Positions 1 to 9,097 of a DNA stretch of 64,000 nucleotides are shown piece after piece. The notes beneath the pieces are model-generated. The model did no database searches, had not been told where the DNA came from, and saw nothing but the letters and a program-made list of their open reading frames with translations. Position numbers and translations under genes: made by a program. The stretch spans positions 62,001 to 126,000 of the forward strand of contig NZ_JAUSUH010000009.1 in NCBI RefSeq assembly GCF_030813595.1, read 5' to 3'. Within the stretch, counting starts at the first letter, position 1. The number at the start of each line of letters is the position of its first letter. This stretch comes from Ancylobacter vacuolatus. GTDB lineage: Bacteria > Pseudomonadota > Alphaproteobacteria > Rhizobiales > Xanthobacteraceae.

Positions 1-186
1 CCCGGCATGATGATGAGCGCGCAGGCCCTGCTCCAGCGCAACGCGGCGCCGAGTGATCAGGAGATACGTGACGCGCTGCGCACCAATCTCTGCCGCTGCG
101 GCACGCATATGAGGATCCTCGCCGCGATCCGGCGGGCGGGCGAGATGATGAGCGCGCAGGCGCCCGCGAACCGGAGGGCCGGCTGA
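1..186 (+). CDS. 2Fe-2S subunit of an isoquinoline 1-oxidoreductase-like dehydrogenase (3' end only)
   Basis: Only the last 61 codons are in the window; the gene starts beyond the left edge. The visible tail reads ALRTNLCRCGTHMRIL, the CxRC half of the second [2Fe-2S] motif in the helical domain of small xanthine-dehydrogenase-family iron-sulphur subunits (IorA/CoxS type). In this family the subunit passes electrons from the Mo-pterin subunit to an external acceptor. Its TGA overlaps the ATG of the next gene by one base, so the two are translationally coupled. That supports a two-subunit IorAB-type enzyme rather than a three-subunit CoxMSL type, although the genes to the left are not visible. 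The substrate cannot be told from this fragment. Confidence 0.85.
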   Translation, partial: PGMMMSAQALLQRNAAPSDQEIRDALRTNLCRCGTHMRILAAIRRAGEMMSAQAPANRRAG

Positions 187-2411
187 TGAACATCCCCACC
201 AGCCGCCGCGGCTTCCTGCTCGGCTCGGGCGCGCTCATGGTCTCCTTCTCGCTGGGCGCTGAGGCGCAGGAGGGCGAGGTGCAGGCCGGCACGAACGCGC
301 CGCAGCCCACCGTCACCGCGATCGACAGCGAGCGGCTCGATTCCTGGATTCGCATCGACGAAAACGGCGACATCACGGTTTTCACCGGCAAGGCGGAGCT
401 GGGCCAGGGCATCCGCACCGCCCTTACCCAGGTCGCGGCCGAGGAACTGGAAGTGGAGCCGGGCGAGATCGAGCTGATCACGGCGGACACCGGGCGCACG
501 CCCAATGAGGGCTTCACCGCCGGCAGCATGTCGATGCCCAATAGCGGCACCTCGATCCGCAACGCGGCAGCGCAGATGCGGCGCCTGCTGGTCGAGGCGG
601 CCGCCCGGACGCTTGCGGTGGCACCGGAAAGCCTCACCCTGCAGGGCAAGAAAATCCGCTCCGGCGGCCGCTCCCTCTCCTATGGCGAGGTGGCGGCGGC
701 GCTGAACCTTGAGGTTCCTCTCGCCGGTGATGCCGTGCTCAAGGCACCGGAGGCGCTGAAGGTGATCGGCCGCGATGTCCCGAGGGTCGACATTCCCGGC
801 AAGGTCACTGGCGCTCCTGCCTATATCCAGGACATGCGGCTGCCCGGCATGCTGCATGCGCGCGTGGTGCGCCCGCCCGGCTATGGCGCGACGCTGGCCG
901 AGGTCGACACGTCAGCGATCGAGGCGATGCCCGGCGTGGTTCGCGTGCTGCGCGACGCCGATTTCCTTGCCGTGATCACCGAGCGCGAGTTCCAGGCGGT
1001 CACGGCCATGCGGGCGCTGGCGCGGCTCGCGCGCTGGAATGCGGGCGCCGAATTGCCGGATCAGGCGGACATCCAGAACGTGCTGCGCGGCCTGGAGAGC
1101 GAGGTCGGCACCGTCGCCGAACAGGGCGACGCGAATCCCTCCGGCGACAAGGTGTTCGAGGCGCGCTTCACCCGTCCCTACCAGATGCACGGCTCGATCG
1201 GCCCCTCCTGCGGCATCGCCCGGCTGGAGCCGGACGGGACATTGACCGTCTGGTCGCACACGCAGGGTGTCTATCCCGACCGCGCCGCGATCGCTGAGAT
1301 GCTCGGCCTGGAGCCGGGGCGCGTGCGCGTCATCCATGTCGAGGGCTCGGGCTGCTACGGCCATAATGGCGCCGACGACGCCGCCGCCGACGCCGCGCTC
1401 ATCGCCTCCCGCCTGCCGCCGGGCCGGCCGGTGCGGGTGCAATGGATGCGCGAACAGGAGAATGCGTGGGAGCCGTTCGGACCGGCCATGTCGATCACGG
1501 TGCGCGGCGCGGTGAGGAACGGGCGGATCAGCGACTTCGCTTTCGATCTCTGGAGCAACATCCACACCACGCGCCCCGGCGGCGCGGGCGCGCTCCTCGC
1601 CGCCCGGCAGAAGTCCGATCCGGCGACGCCCAATGTGCCCCGGATTCAGATCAGCCCGTCCGGCAATGGCGACCGCAACGCCAACCCGCTCTACGCGATC
1701 CCCAACAAGCGCATCCTCTGGCACTTCATTCCCGAGATGCCGCTGCGGGTCTCGGCGATGCGGGCGCTCGGCGCCTATGCCAATGTGTTCGCGCTGGAAA
1801 GCGCCATGGACGAGCTGGCCCGGCTGGCTGAAGCCGATCCGGTCGCGTTCCGGCTCGGGCATCTGGAGGATGAGCGCGCCCGCGCGGTCGTGCAGATGGC
1901 GGCGGAGCGCTTCGGCTGGGAGACGGCCAAGCTCGGGCCGGGCCGCGGCAAGGGCTTCGCCTTCGCCCGCTACAAGAACCTCGCCGCCTATCTCGCGGTC
2001 GCGGTCGAGGTTGAGGTCGAGCGCGAGACCGGCCGCACCCGTCTGGTGCGCGCGGTCGCGGCGATCGACAGCGGGCAGGCCGTCAGCCCGAACGGAATCC
2101 GCAACCAGACCGAGGGCGGCATCCTGCAGGCGGCGAGCTGGACGCTCTACGAGGCGGTGACCTTCGATCGCCGGCAGATCACCAGCGTCGACTGGTCGAG
2201 CTATCCGATCCTGCGCTTCGCCAGCGTGCCTGACTCGGTCGACGTCCATGTCATCGATCGGCCGGGCGAGCCCTTCCTCGGCACCGGGGAGGCAGCGCAG
2301 GGGCCTGTCGCGGGCGCGATCGGCAATGCCGTCCGTGATGCCATCGGGTTGAGGCTGACGGATCTGCCCTTCACCCGGCAACGGGTGCTGGCCGCCCTCG
2401 CCGCCGGATAG
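186..2411 (+). CDS. Mo-pterin-binding subunit of an isoquinoline 1-oxidoreductase-like dehydrogenase
   Basis: 741 aa, xanthine-dehydrogenase superfamily. The N-terminus has a twin-arginine signal (SRRGFLL, residues 6-12) followed by a hydrophobic stretch, so the folded cofactor-loaded enzyme is probably exported by Tat. An aldehyde-oxidase a/b hammerhead follows (about residues 190-285), then the large Mo-binding region. The C-terminal GTGEAAQGPVAGAIGNA block contains the Glu that serves as catalytic base in this family. Such IorB-type subunits hydroxylate N-heterocycles or oxidise aldehydes, passing electrons via the upstream Fe-S subunit, usually to a periplasmic cytochrome. The substrate is not predictable here. 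The gene overlaps the upstream one by one base and is followed by a strong hairpin, so it ends the operon. Confidence 0.87.
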   Translation: MNIPTSRRGFLLGSGALMVSFSLGAEAQEGEVQAGTNAPQPTVTAIDSERLDSWIRIDENGDITVFTGKAELGQGIRTALTQVAAEELEVEPGEIELITADTGRTPNEGFTAGSMSMPNSGTSIRNAAAQMRRLLVEAAARTLAVAPESLTLQGKKIRSGGRSLSYGEVAAALNLEVPLAGDAVLKAPEALKVIGRDVPRVDIPGKVTGAPAYIQDMRLPGMLHARVVRPPGYGATLAEVDTSAIEAMPGVVRVLRDADFLAVITEREFQAVTAMRALARLARWNAGAELPDQADIQNVLRGLESEVGTVAEQGDANPSGDKVFEARFTRPYQMHGSIGPSCGIARLEPDGTLTVWSHTQGVYPDRAAIAEMLGLEPGRVRVIHVEGSGCYGHNGADDAAADAALIASRLPPGRPVRVQWMREQENAWEPFGPAMSITVRGAVRNGRISDFAFDLWSNIHTTRPGGAGALLAARQKSDPATPNVPRIQISPSGNGDRNANPLYAIPNKRILWHFIPEMPLRVSAMRALGAYANVFALESAMDELARLAEADPVAFRLGHLEDERARAVVQMAAERFGWETAKLGPGRGKGFAFARYKNLAAYLAVAVEVEVERETGRTRLVRAVAAIDSGQAVSPNGIRNQTEGGILQAASWTLYEAVTFDRRQITSVDWSSYPILRFASVPDSVDVHVIDRPGEPFLGTGEAAQGPVAGAIGNAVRDAIGLRLTDLPFTRQRVLAALAAG

Positions 2412-2429
2412 GAGCGGTGGAGAATGCGA

Positions 2430-2457
2430 CAAAGGCCGCCCAACCGGGCGGCCTTTG
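2430..2457. terminator. Bidirectional intrinsic terminator between convergent genes
   Basis: A perfect 12-bp inverted repeat (CAAAGGCCGCCC and its complement) encloses an AACC loop. The A-rich and T-rich ends of the stem give a short U-run on either strand. It lies in the 79-bp gap between the Mo-enzyme gene and the end of the giant RTX gene, so it can stop transcription from both sides. Confidence 0.85.
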
Positions 2458-2490
2458 CTGTTTCGTGCAGCAGGGTTCGGCGCGGTTCGA

Positions 2491-5400
2491 TCAGAGGATT
2501 GAGAAATCATCCGCATCGAGACGCGCCTTGGTCACGCCTTCCAGCAGCACCGTGTGATCGCCGCTGTCGTCAAGCTGGATCACCACGCCGTCCTCGCTGT
2601 CGATCATCGCCGCCAGAATGTCGTCGAAGGTCTCGAAGTCGAGGCCGGTGAACTCGAGCTTGTCCTGTCCGGCCCGGAAGTCGACGATCACGTCGTTGCC
2701 GGACGTCGCCGCGAACACGAAGGTGTCACGGCCGAGGCCGCCGCGCAGCATGTCGTCGCCGGCGCCGCCGATGAGCCGGTCATTGCCCGCCCCGCCTTCG
2801 AGCTGGTCATCGCCGGCACCGCCGTCGAGAACATCCTTGCCGTTGCCGCCAGAGAGCATGTCGTCGCCCTCGCCGCCGTCCAGACGGTCGTCGCCGAAGC
2901 CGCCCTGCAGCGTGTCCTCGCCGGCACCGCCCTTGAGAACGTCCTTGCCGAAGCCGCCATGCAGCGTGTCGTCGCCCTCGCCGCCTTCGAGCAGGTCGTC
3001 GCCGAAGCCACCGTGCAGCGTGTCGTCGCCGGCATCACCCTGGAGGGTGTCGTTGCCGAAGCCGCCATGCAGCGTGTCGTCGCCGTCACCCCCCTTGAGA
3101 ACGTCCTTGCCGAAGCCGCCATGCAGCGTGTCGTTGCCCTCGCCACCGTCCAGCTGGTCGGCGTTTATGCCGCCCCGGATGACGTCGTTGCCGGCGTCGC
3201 CGTAGATCTTGTTCTGCGCGAACAGGCCGCCACGCAGCGTATCGTCCCCGGCGGTGCCGCGCGTCCAGCCCTCATGCGGGTCGGAGGACCCGCCGGCCGG
3301 CTCGACCGTCACCTTCACGGTGGCCGTCGAGGTGCCGCCCTTGCCGTCGGTGACGGTGTAGCTGAACGAGGCCTCGCCGGTGAAGCCCTGCGCCGGCGTG
3401 AACACCACCTTGCCGTCGACCAGCGCCACCGCGCCGCCGATGCCGGAGGTCACCGACGTGATGGCGAGCGTGTCGGCATCGGCGTCGGTGTCGTTGGCGA
3501 GCAGCAGCGCTGCCGCCAGCGTCGCGGCGATGCCCGCCTTGGTGGAGAAGCCGCTGTCATTGGCGGCGACCGGCGCGCGGTTCGGCTGGGCCCGCACCGC
3601 GACCGTCACCGTCGCCTTGTCCTGCCCGCCCTTGCCGTCGGAGACGGTGTAGCTGAAGGAGGCGTCGCCGGTGAAGCCGCTCGCCGGGGTGAACACCACC
3701 TTGCCATCGACCAGCGCCACCGTGCCATGCGTGGCCTCCTGCACCGAGACGATGGACAGCGTGTCGTTATCCGTGTCGCGGTCATTGGCCAGCAGGCTGG
3801 CGATCGAGGCGGTCACCGCCTTGTCCTGCAGCGCATAGAGCCGGTCATTTTCCGCCGAGGGAGCATGGTTGGGCGCGCCCGCGACCGTGATGCCGACCGT
3901 CGCGGTATCGCTGCCGCCCTTGCCGTCGGAGACGGTGTAGGTGAAGGAGGCGGCGCCGGTGAAGCCGGCCGTCGGCACGAACAACACATTGCCCGCATCG
4001 TCGAGCTTCACCGTGCCGCCCACCGCATTGCCGACCGAGAGAATGGCGAGGGTGTCGCCATCGGCATCGCTGTCATTGGCCAGCAGCAGTGCCGCGCTCA
4101 GGATCAGCGCCTCGCCGCCGGTGGCGGTGAAGCCGGTGTCGGCCACCGCGTCCGGGGCGGCATTGTCGCCCGGCTCGCCCGGCCCGTCTTTCGCCAGCGA
4201 GACCACCGTCACATTGTCGAACGACACGCCGGCGCTGTCCCAGGAGAACAGGCCGACCGTGCCCTTGCTCTGGGCATGGTCCTCGATGGCATAGGCAAAC
4301 AGCGCCTGGCCGTCGACCGTGGCCTGGATCTGCCCGTCCTTCACCTCGACGCGCAGGTCGAACGCCTCGCCCGGCGTGTACTTGGCCGGGAACTGGTTGA
4401 GATATTTCTCGACGCCGTCCTTGACCTGGATGAGCTGGAAGAGGCTGCCCGCGCCATTGCTCGGGTTGCGGTCATAGTCGCCATTGGCGTCGAGTTCGAG
4501 CTTGTAATAATTGTTCGCGTCTTCGTAGTAGAACAGCAGGCCGAGCGCGCCATTGTCCGGGGTCTGGATGGTGGCCTCGACGGCATAGTCGGTCCACTCC
4601 TTGGCCGCCGGGTCGTTGTAGAGCGCATAGGTGCCCTTGCGCAGCACGTTGACGCCGTCGCCGAGCGGGCTCCAGCCGGTCTTCCACGGATCGGAATTGG
4701 ACGCCCCGTTCCAGGTGAGTTGGCGGCTCTTGATATCGGTCAGCTGGACGAACTTGCCGCCCTGCAATTCCCACTGCGAGGCGGTGCCATTGGGCCCGAT
4801 GCCGCCGGATTCGCCCTCGTCGACGATGGTCCATTTGCCGAGCGAGGCATTGGAGGCGAAGTCTTCCGCCAGCAGCACCCGGCCGGAAGCGACCGCATCG
4901 ACCCGCACCGTGTCGGTGGCTGTCTTGCCGTTGGAGTCGGTCACGGTCAGCTTCAGGGCCTGCTCGCCAGTGCCGAGCGTGGCCTGGGCCGACTTGCCCT
5001 GCGCGACGACATTGCCCTGCGCATCGGTCCAGACATAGCTGACGATGTCGGCGAGGCCGTAGCTGCCTTCCGCATCGAGCGCCACCGTGACGTTGCCGTC
5101 GGCATCGAGGTCGAGCACGCGGATGTCGTCGCCGGCATGGGCGGCGAGCACCACCTTGTTGACGGCGACATTGTCGAACTGCGAGCTGCGCTGGTTGTTA
5201 GAGTAGAGGCCGACCGTGCCACCGGCGAGCGGGGCGACATCCACCACCGTGCCGAACACATTGTGCCCGTCGAGGAAAACGTTGATCTCGCCATCGACCA
5301 CCGCCACCTTCAGGTGGAAGTCGCGGCTCCACGGCGTGCCGGCATGCTCGGTGGCGAGCACCGTTTCGGTGCCGCCGGAAACCTTGACGAGCGAGCGGGT

Positions 5401-8400
5401 GTTGGTCTCGGCATCGAGCAAGACCTTATAGTGGTTCTGCTCGTCCTGATAATAGAACACGACGCCGATACCGTCATTGTCCGTGGTCTTGAGCGTCGCC
5501 TCGAATTCGTAGTTCGACCAGGACTTGGCCGCCGGCTCGCCCCAGAGCATGAGATTATTGGCGGTGTCGGACTGCTCGAAGACGCGGCCTTCCAGCGCGT
5601 CCTGGCCGTCCGCGACCGTGTCGCGCGAGTTCACCGTGCCCTTGACGATAAAGCCGCCGACGCCGGCGCCGATGGTGGTGGCCGCCACCTGGGCATTGCC
5701 GAAATCATCGGTCATGGCCGGGGTGCTGAAGTCGATCTGCACCGAAAAATCGGTCGGCGCCGCGCTGACGATGCCGTCGGCCTTCACGCCGCCGAGCGCG
5801 GCGATCTCCTGGTCGGTGTAGAGCTTGTCGGTGAACAGGAAGTGCGAGACGTAGAGGTTCGAGGTCTCGCCGTCCTCGTCGGTGAACAGCAGCACACCCT
5901 TGCTGAGGTCGATCGTGTAGCGGTCGTCATCCATCGACTGGGTGCCGACCTTCACGCCGTCGACATATTTCGAGATGGTGACCTCGTCGCCCGTGTCCTC
6001 GATCTTGAACACCACGCGCTGCCACTGGTCATATTTGAACGCGCCGGTATAGACGCCGCCAATGCCGAGGCCGCCGGTGCCGTCGTCGCTGCTGCGCACG
6101 AACAGGTCGCCATCATTGGTGTTGGTGACGTCGGTCTGCAGGAACGAGGTGAAGCCGCTCGCGCCGTCCGAGGGGATCAGCACGTCATAGACCAGCGTGT
6201 AGCTCGACACGAGCGTGCCGGCGGGAACCGGCGAGGTCGGGGTCAGCAGCAGGCCCTGGCTGCTGGCGAGCTTGGGGATATAGGTGACGTCAGGCCCGTT
6301 GCCGCCGGCGGCGGGCACCGCCGGAACCTCGAAATCCTCCACCGAGTCGTAGCTGACCGGCAGGTCGCCCTGCGGCGCCAGCGTGCCGGTGCCGAAGCTT
6401 GGGGTGGCGCTGCCGGCGTTGAAGTCGAACTGCACCGAATTGGCGCTCGGCGCCGTGGCGACGATGCCGCCGGCCTTGGTGCCGCCGAGTGCCTGCACCT
6501 GCGCGGCGCTGAGCACCTTGTCGGTGACAAGCACACTGGAGACGTAGACCTCGCTGGTCTCGCCGTCATTGTCGGCGAACAGCATCAGGCCCTTTTCCGG
6601 GTCGAGCTTGTAGCGGTCGCCGCTCACCGTCTGGGTGCCGGCCAGCACGCCGTCGATATATTTCGACAGCGAGAGCGAGCCGTCCTCATTCTCGGTGTAG
6701 GTCACCGCCACGCGGTGCCAGGCGTCATAGCTGAAGCTGCCCTTATAGTCGCTGTTGGTGCCGAGGCCGGCGGTGTCACCGCTCTTCTTCAGGAACAGCT
6801 CGGCATCCGCATTGGTGCCGCCACCGTCGATCTGCAGCAGCGCGGTGTAGGTGCCCGCGCCCTCGGCCGGGACATAGATGTCCATCACCACCGAATAGGA
6901 GCCGAGCAGCGTGCCGCTGGCGGTGTCGAAATCGGCGGTGAGCTTCAGGCCCTGGGTCGAAGAGGCCTTCGGGACACGGGCGAAATCCTCCGCCACCGGG
7001 GCCACGCCCGGAAGGTCGGCGATGCCGAATTCGGCGGTCGTGCCGTTGGAGAAGCCTTCCGGCGTACCGGGGCGGGTCCAGCCTTCGGCATTGCCGTCGT
7101 TGAAATTGTCGACCAGCAGCGTATTCGAATTGGAGACGACGATCAGCACGTCGTCCTTGGAGACATGGCCGGCGCTGTCGGTCACGGTCAGGGTCAGCCC
7201 ATGGTGGCCGGCGCCAAGCTGCAGCGTGGGCGTGGCCTCGGTGGCCACGACATTGCCGTCGCGGTCGGTCCAGACATAGCTCAGCCCCTGGTCATTGTTG
7301 GGGTTGAGGGTCCAGTCGCCGTCGAGCGTGACCTGCGCCTTGTCCTGGCCATTGCCGGCGGTGACGAACTGGTCGTTGCCGGCCTTGGCGATGGCGGGCA
7401 CGTCGGGCGTGCCCAGCTCGACGCCGGTGATGGTTTCCTCATGGCCGCGATAGGGGCCGGTGAGGCCGTCGCGGTCGAGTTCGCCATCGCCGCGCACGCT
7501 GTCCATATAGTCGTCCAGCGCAGCGAAATAGGTCGAGGTGTAGACCGAGTTGTTGTCGGGATCGATGGTGACAAGCCGGATGGCGCCATTGCCGCCGGCG
7601 CTGCCAGAACCCTGCCCGGCATCGCTGGTGATCTCGCCCGACACGCCGTTCTGGTAGTTCACCATCATCTGGTAGACGGGATTGCCGAACTGGTCGTAGC
7701 TCACCAGCGTCTCGGCGGCGTCGCCAAAGATGTGGCCGGAGAAGGTGAAGGTGATGTTGGGGTATTTCTGCACCAGCTCGCGGTACATGGTCTCGCCGTC
7801 GGTGGCGCTTTCCGGCGAGTTGCCCAGGCCGTAATCATAGCCGGTGCCCTCGTCATAGAGCGGGGCGCCGGTGGCGTCGTGGCGGCCGGCCCAGGTCATG
7901 TAGGAGTGGGTGGTGAGGATGACGCGGTGGTCGAGATTGTCCTCGATCACCTCGCCCGCCCAGCGCAGCACATCCTCGCGCGCGCCGAATTCGAGGTTCA
8001 GCACCAGCCATTTGGTGCCATCGGCGCCGGTGAAGGTGGAATAGGTGTTGTTCGCCAGCGCGGCTTCCTGGTCATAGGTGCCGCCGAAATTCTCGCCATT
8101 GGCGTTCTTCAGGTCGTCGACCGAGAAATAGTCGTTGATCCGGCTCGCCTCGAAGCTTCCGGAAACGCCGTCATGATTGCCCAGCGTCAGTCCATAGGGG
8201 ATCTTGCCGTCAAGGATGCTGAGCGCTTCCTTGGCATATTCCCAGTGGGTCGGGCTGTTCTCGGTGGTGATGTCACCGACATGGGTGACAAAGGAGATGT
8301 TGAGGCTGTCCTTGTTGTCCACCAGCCACTGGGTCATGCCCTTGAAGGTCTCGACGCCGCCCGCGTTGGTGTAGTCCTGCGTGTCGGGCAGCACGGCGAT

Positions 8401-8682
8401 GGTGTAGGCGTTCTCGCCGGTGACGCGCACCCGGACACTGTCGGTAACGCTGGAACCGCCGGCATCGGTGGCGGTGATCTTCAGGTCGGTGTGGCTCAGC
8501 GTCTCCAGGAAATCGATGGTGAGCTTGCCGTCGGCGATGGTCACATTCGCCACCGAGGGGTCGCTGCTCTCGATCGTGTAGGTCAGGCCTTCGCCGGAAA
8601 ACACCTCGTTCAGATCGATGACGCGGTCTTCCGAACCGCGCTTGGTCATGAAATCGAGAATGGGATTGGTGATGGTGACCAT
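2491..8682 (-). CDS. Giant RTX protein 1: metallophosphoesterase, LamG-like, PKD, cadherin-like and RTX repeats
   Basis: 2,063 aa with no Sec signal. After an ~90-residue N-terminal module comes a calcineurin-like phosphoesterase with its metal ligands visible: PDTQ (D100, Q102), VGDIT (D137), GNHD (N169, H170), THS (H259) and SGHIF (H317). Then follow a PKD/Ig-like domain (~430-520), two LamG-like beta-sandwiches (~525-980), two further lectin/DUF1080-like domains (~994-1180, ~1270-1494) flanking a second PKD-like domain, and three tandem cadherin-like repeats with the DGKGG motif (~1500-1790). About 18 RTX nonapeptides (GGxGxDxL, ~1807-1985) precede a C-terminal DFRAGQD module typical of type I secretion substrates. 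The ATG at 8682 has an AGGA ribosome site and aligns residue for residue with the paralogue at 13223-19210. Likely a secreted or surface calcium-dependent phosphoesterase/adhesin; its substrate is unknown. Confidence 0.85.
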   Translation of the reverse strand: MVTITNPILDFMTKRGSEDRVIDLNEVFSGEGLTYTIESSDPSVANVTIADGKLTIDFLETLSHTDLKITATDAGGSSVTDSVRVRVTGENAYTIAVLPDTQDYTNAGGVETFKGMTQWLVDNKDSLNISFVTHVGDITTENSPTHWEYAKEALSILDGKIPYGLTLGNHDGVSGSFEASRINDYFSVDDLKNANGENFGGTYDQEAALANNTYSTFTGADGTKWLVLNLEFGAREDVLRWAGEVIEDNLDHRVILTTHSYMTWAGRHDATGAPLYDEGTGYDYGLGNSPESATDGETMYRELVQKYPNITFTFSGHIFGDAAETLVSYDQFGNPVYQMMVNYQNGVSGEITSDAGQGSGSAGGNGAIRLVTIDPDNNSVYTSTYFAALDDYMDSVRGDGELDRDGLTGPYRGHEETITGVELGTPDVPAIAKAGNDQFVTAGNGQDKAQVTLDGDWTLNPNNDQGLSYVWTDRDGNVVATEATPTLQLGAGHHGLTLTVTDSAGHVSKDDVLIVVSNSNTLLVDNFNDGNAEGWTRPGTPEGFSNGTTAEFGIADLPGVAPVAEDFARVPKASSTQGLKLTADFDTASGTLLGSYSVVMDIYVPAEGAGTYTALLQIDGGGTNADAELFLKKSGDTAGLGTNSDYKGSFSYDAWHRVAVTYTENEDGSLSLSKYIDGVLAGTQTVSGDRYKLDPEKGLMLFADNDGETSEVYVSSVLVTDKVLSAAQVQALGGTKAGGIVATAPSANSVQFDFNAGSATPSFGTGTLAPQGDLPVSYDSVEDFEVPAVPAAGGNGPDVTYIPKLASSQGLLLTPTSPVPAGTLVSSYTLVYDVLIPSDGASGFTSFLQTDVTNTNDGDLFVRSSDDGTGGLGIGGVYTGAFKYDQWQRVVFKIEDTGDEVTISKYVDGVKVGTQSMDDDRYTIDLSKGVLLFTDEDGETSNLYVSHFLFTDKLYTDQEIAALGGVKADGIVSAAPTDFSVQIDFSTPAMTDDFGNAQVAATTIGAGVGGFIVKGTVNSRDTVADGQDALEGRVFEQSDTANNLMLWGEPAAKSWSNYEFEATLKTTDNDGIGVVFYYQDEQNHYKVLLDAETNTRSLVKVSGGTETVLATEHAGTPWSRDFHLKVAVVDGEINVFLDGHNVFGTVVDVAPLAGGTVGLYSNNQRSSQFDNVAVNKVVLAAHAGDDIRVLDLDADGNVTVALDAEGSYGLADIVSYVWTDAQGNVVAQGKSAQATLGTGEQALKLTVTDSNGKTATDTVRVDAVASGRVLLAEDFASNASLGKWTIVDEGESGGIGPNGTASQWELQGGKFVQLTDIKSRQLTWNGASNSDPWKTGWSPLGDGVNVLRKGTYALYNDPAAKEWTDYAVEATIQTPDNGALGLLFYYEDANNYYKLELDANGDYDRNPSNGAGSLFQLIQVKDGVEKYLNQFPAKYTPGEAFDLRVEVKDGQIQATVDGQALFAYAIEDHAQSKGTVGLFSWDSAGVSFDNVTVVSLAKDGPGEPGDNAAPDAVADTGFTATGGEALILSAALLLANDSDADGDTLAILSVGNAVGGTVKLDDAGNVLFVPTAGFTGAASFTYTVSDGKGGSDTATVGITVAGAPNHAPSAENDRLYALQDKAVTASIASLLANDRDTDNDTLSIVSVQEATHGTVALVDGKVVFTPASGFTGDASFSYTVSDGKGGQDKATVTVAVRAQPNRAPVAANDSGFSTKAGIAATLAAALLLANDTDADADTLAITSVTSGIGGAVALVDGKVVFTPAQGFTGEASFSYTVTDGKGGTSTATVKVTVEPAGGSSDPHEGWTRGTAGDDTLRGGLFAQNKIYGDAGNDVIRGGINADQLDGGEGNDTLHGGFGKDVLKGGDGDDTLHGGFGNDTLQGDAGDDTLHGGFGDDLLEGGEGDDTLHGGFGKDVLKGGAGEDTLQGGFGDDRLDGGEGDDMLSGGNGKDVLDGGAGDDQLEGGAGNDRLIGGAGDDMLRGGLGRDTFVFAATSGNDVIVDFRAGQDKLEFTGLDFETFDDILAAMIDSEDGVVIQLDDSGDHTVLLEGVTKARLDADDFSIL
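2730..3262 (-). repeat. RTX repeat tract of giant protein 1, with a 54-bp DNA period
   Basis: About 18 calcium-binding nonapeptides alternate between GGEGDDTLH-like and GGFGKDVLK-like units, so the true period is 18 residues (54 bp). At the DNA level a stretch of about 40 bases beginning CCTTGAGAACGTCCTTGCCG recurs nearly unchanged at 2931 and 3093, exactly three periods apart. This indicates recent duplication or gene conversion within the tract. In the family, these repeats fold into a parallel beta-roll once calcium is met outside the cell. Confidence 0.85.
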
Positions 8683-9097
8683 GAGCCTTGATTCCTGTTT
8701 TGCCGGCTAGCTTTCGGGCGGGCGCCTGCGCCACAGCGCGGCCCGCAGATGCCGAAAGCCACACCTTCAGCGACTGGTCGGCAGCAGTAAGCGGCGCACA
8801 TGACAGGTTCTTAAAGCCGGGCCGGTGGCATCCATCTCAAATAACAATGCCCTGTATGGAGATAACCGACACGCGCGCCGTGCCTGTGCCGGAGCCCATG
8901 CGAAGGTTAGGAGACGCCAGACTTTCGGTAACAAGGCACCTGTCACAATTCGGAATCTTTTGTCGCGCTAAGCTGTCCTTCGTCATGTGTTCCCGCGCCC
9001 CCGATTCCCCCGTGCAGAACCGTTTGCCGATCTTCCGGCCACCGCAGCTGCCGGCTTCTCGGGGCAGGTTCTCATCCGCAGGAGGCCGCTGAGAAAC
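8683..9097. promoter_or_regulatory. 415-bp divergent intergenic region between RTX gene 1 and a LysR gene
   Basis: No convincing coding sequence is seen. The region must hold the promoters of the minus-strand RTX gene and the plus-strand LysR gene, a layout in which the LysR protein often controls its divergent neighbour. At 8843-8860 an 18-bp block matches 14 of 18 bases of a block at the equivalent place upstream of the second RTX gene. A single CTGTCAT (minus strand, 8800-8806) resembles half a Pho box but has no good partner. The exact -35/-10 boxes cannot be assigned with confidence. Confidence 0.5.

Noticed and set aside
2730-3262. Possible CRISPR-like array because of regular repeats
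   Set aside because: The repeats have no spacers, keep a 27/54-bp codon period and encode RTX nonapeptides.
2554-8691. A 2,045-codon plus-strand open frame opposite RTX gene 1
   Set aside because: It is the exact antisense shadow of the RTX gene. Its product is low-complexity with no family motif; high GC and GNC-biased codons keep stops out of the opposite frame.
8987-9097. N-terminal extension of the LysR protein to an ATG at 8987
   Set aside because: The extra 37 residues have no homology, and the family helix-turn-helix begins right at the ATG at 9098 with a good ribosome site.
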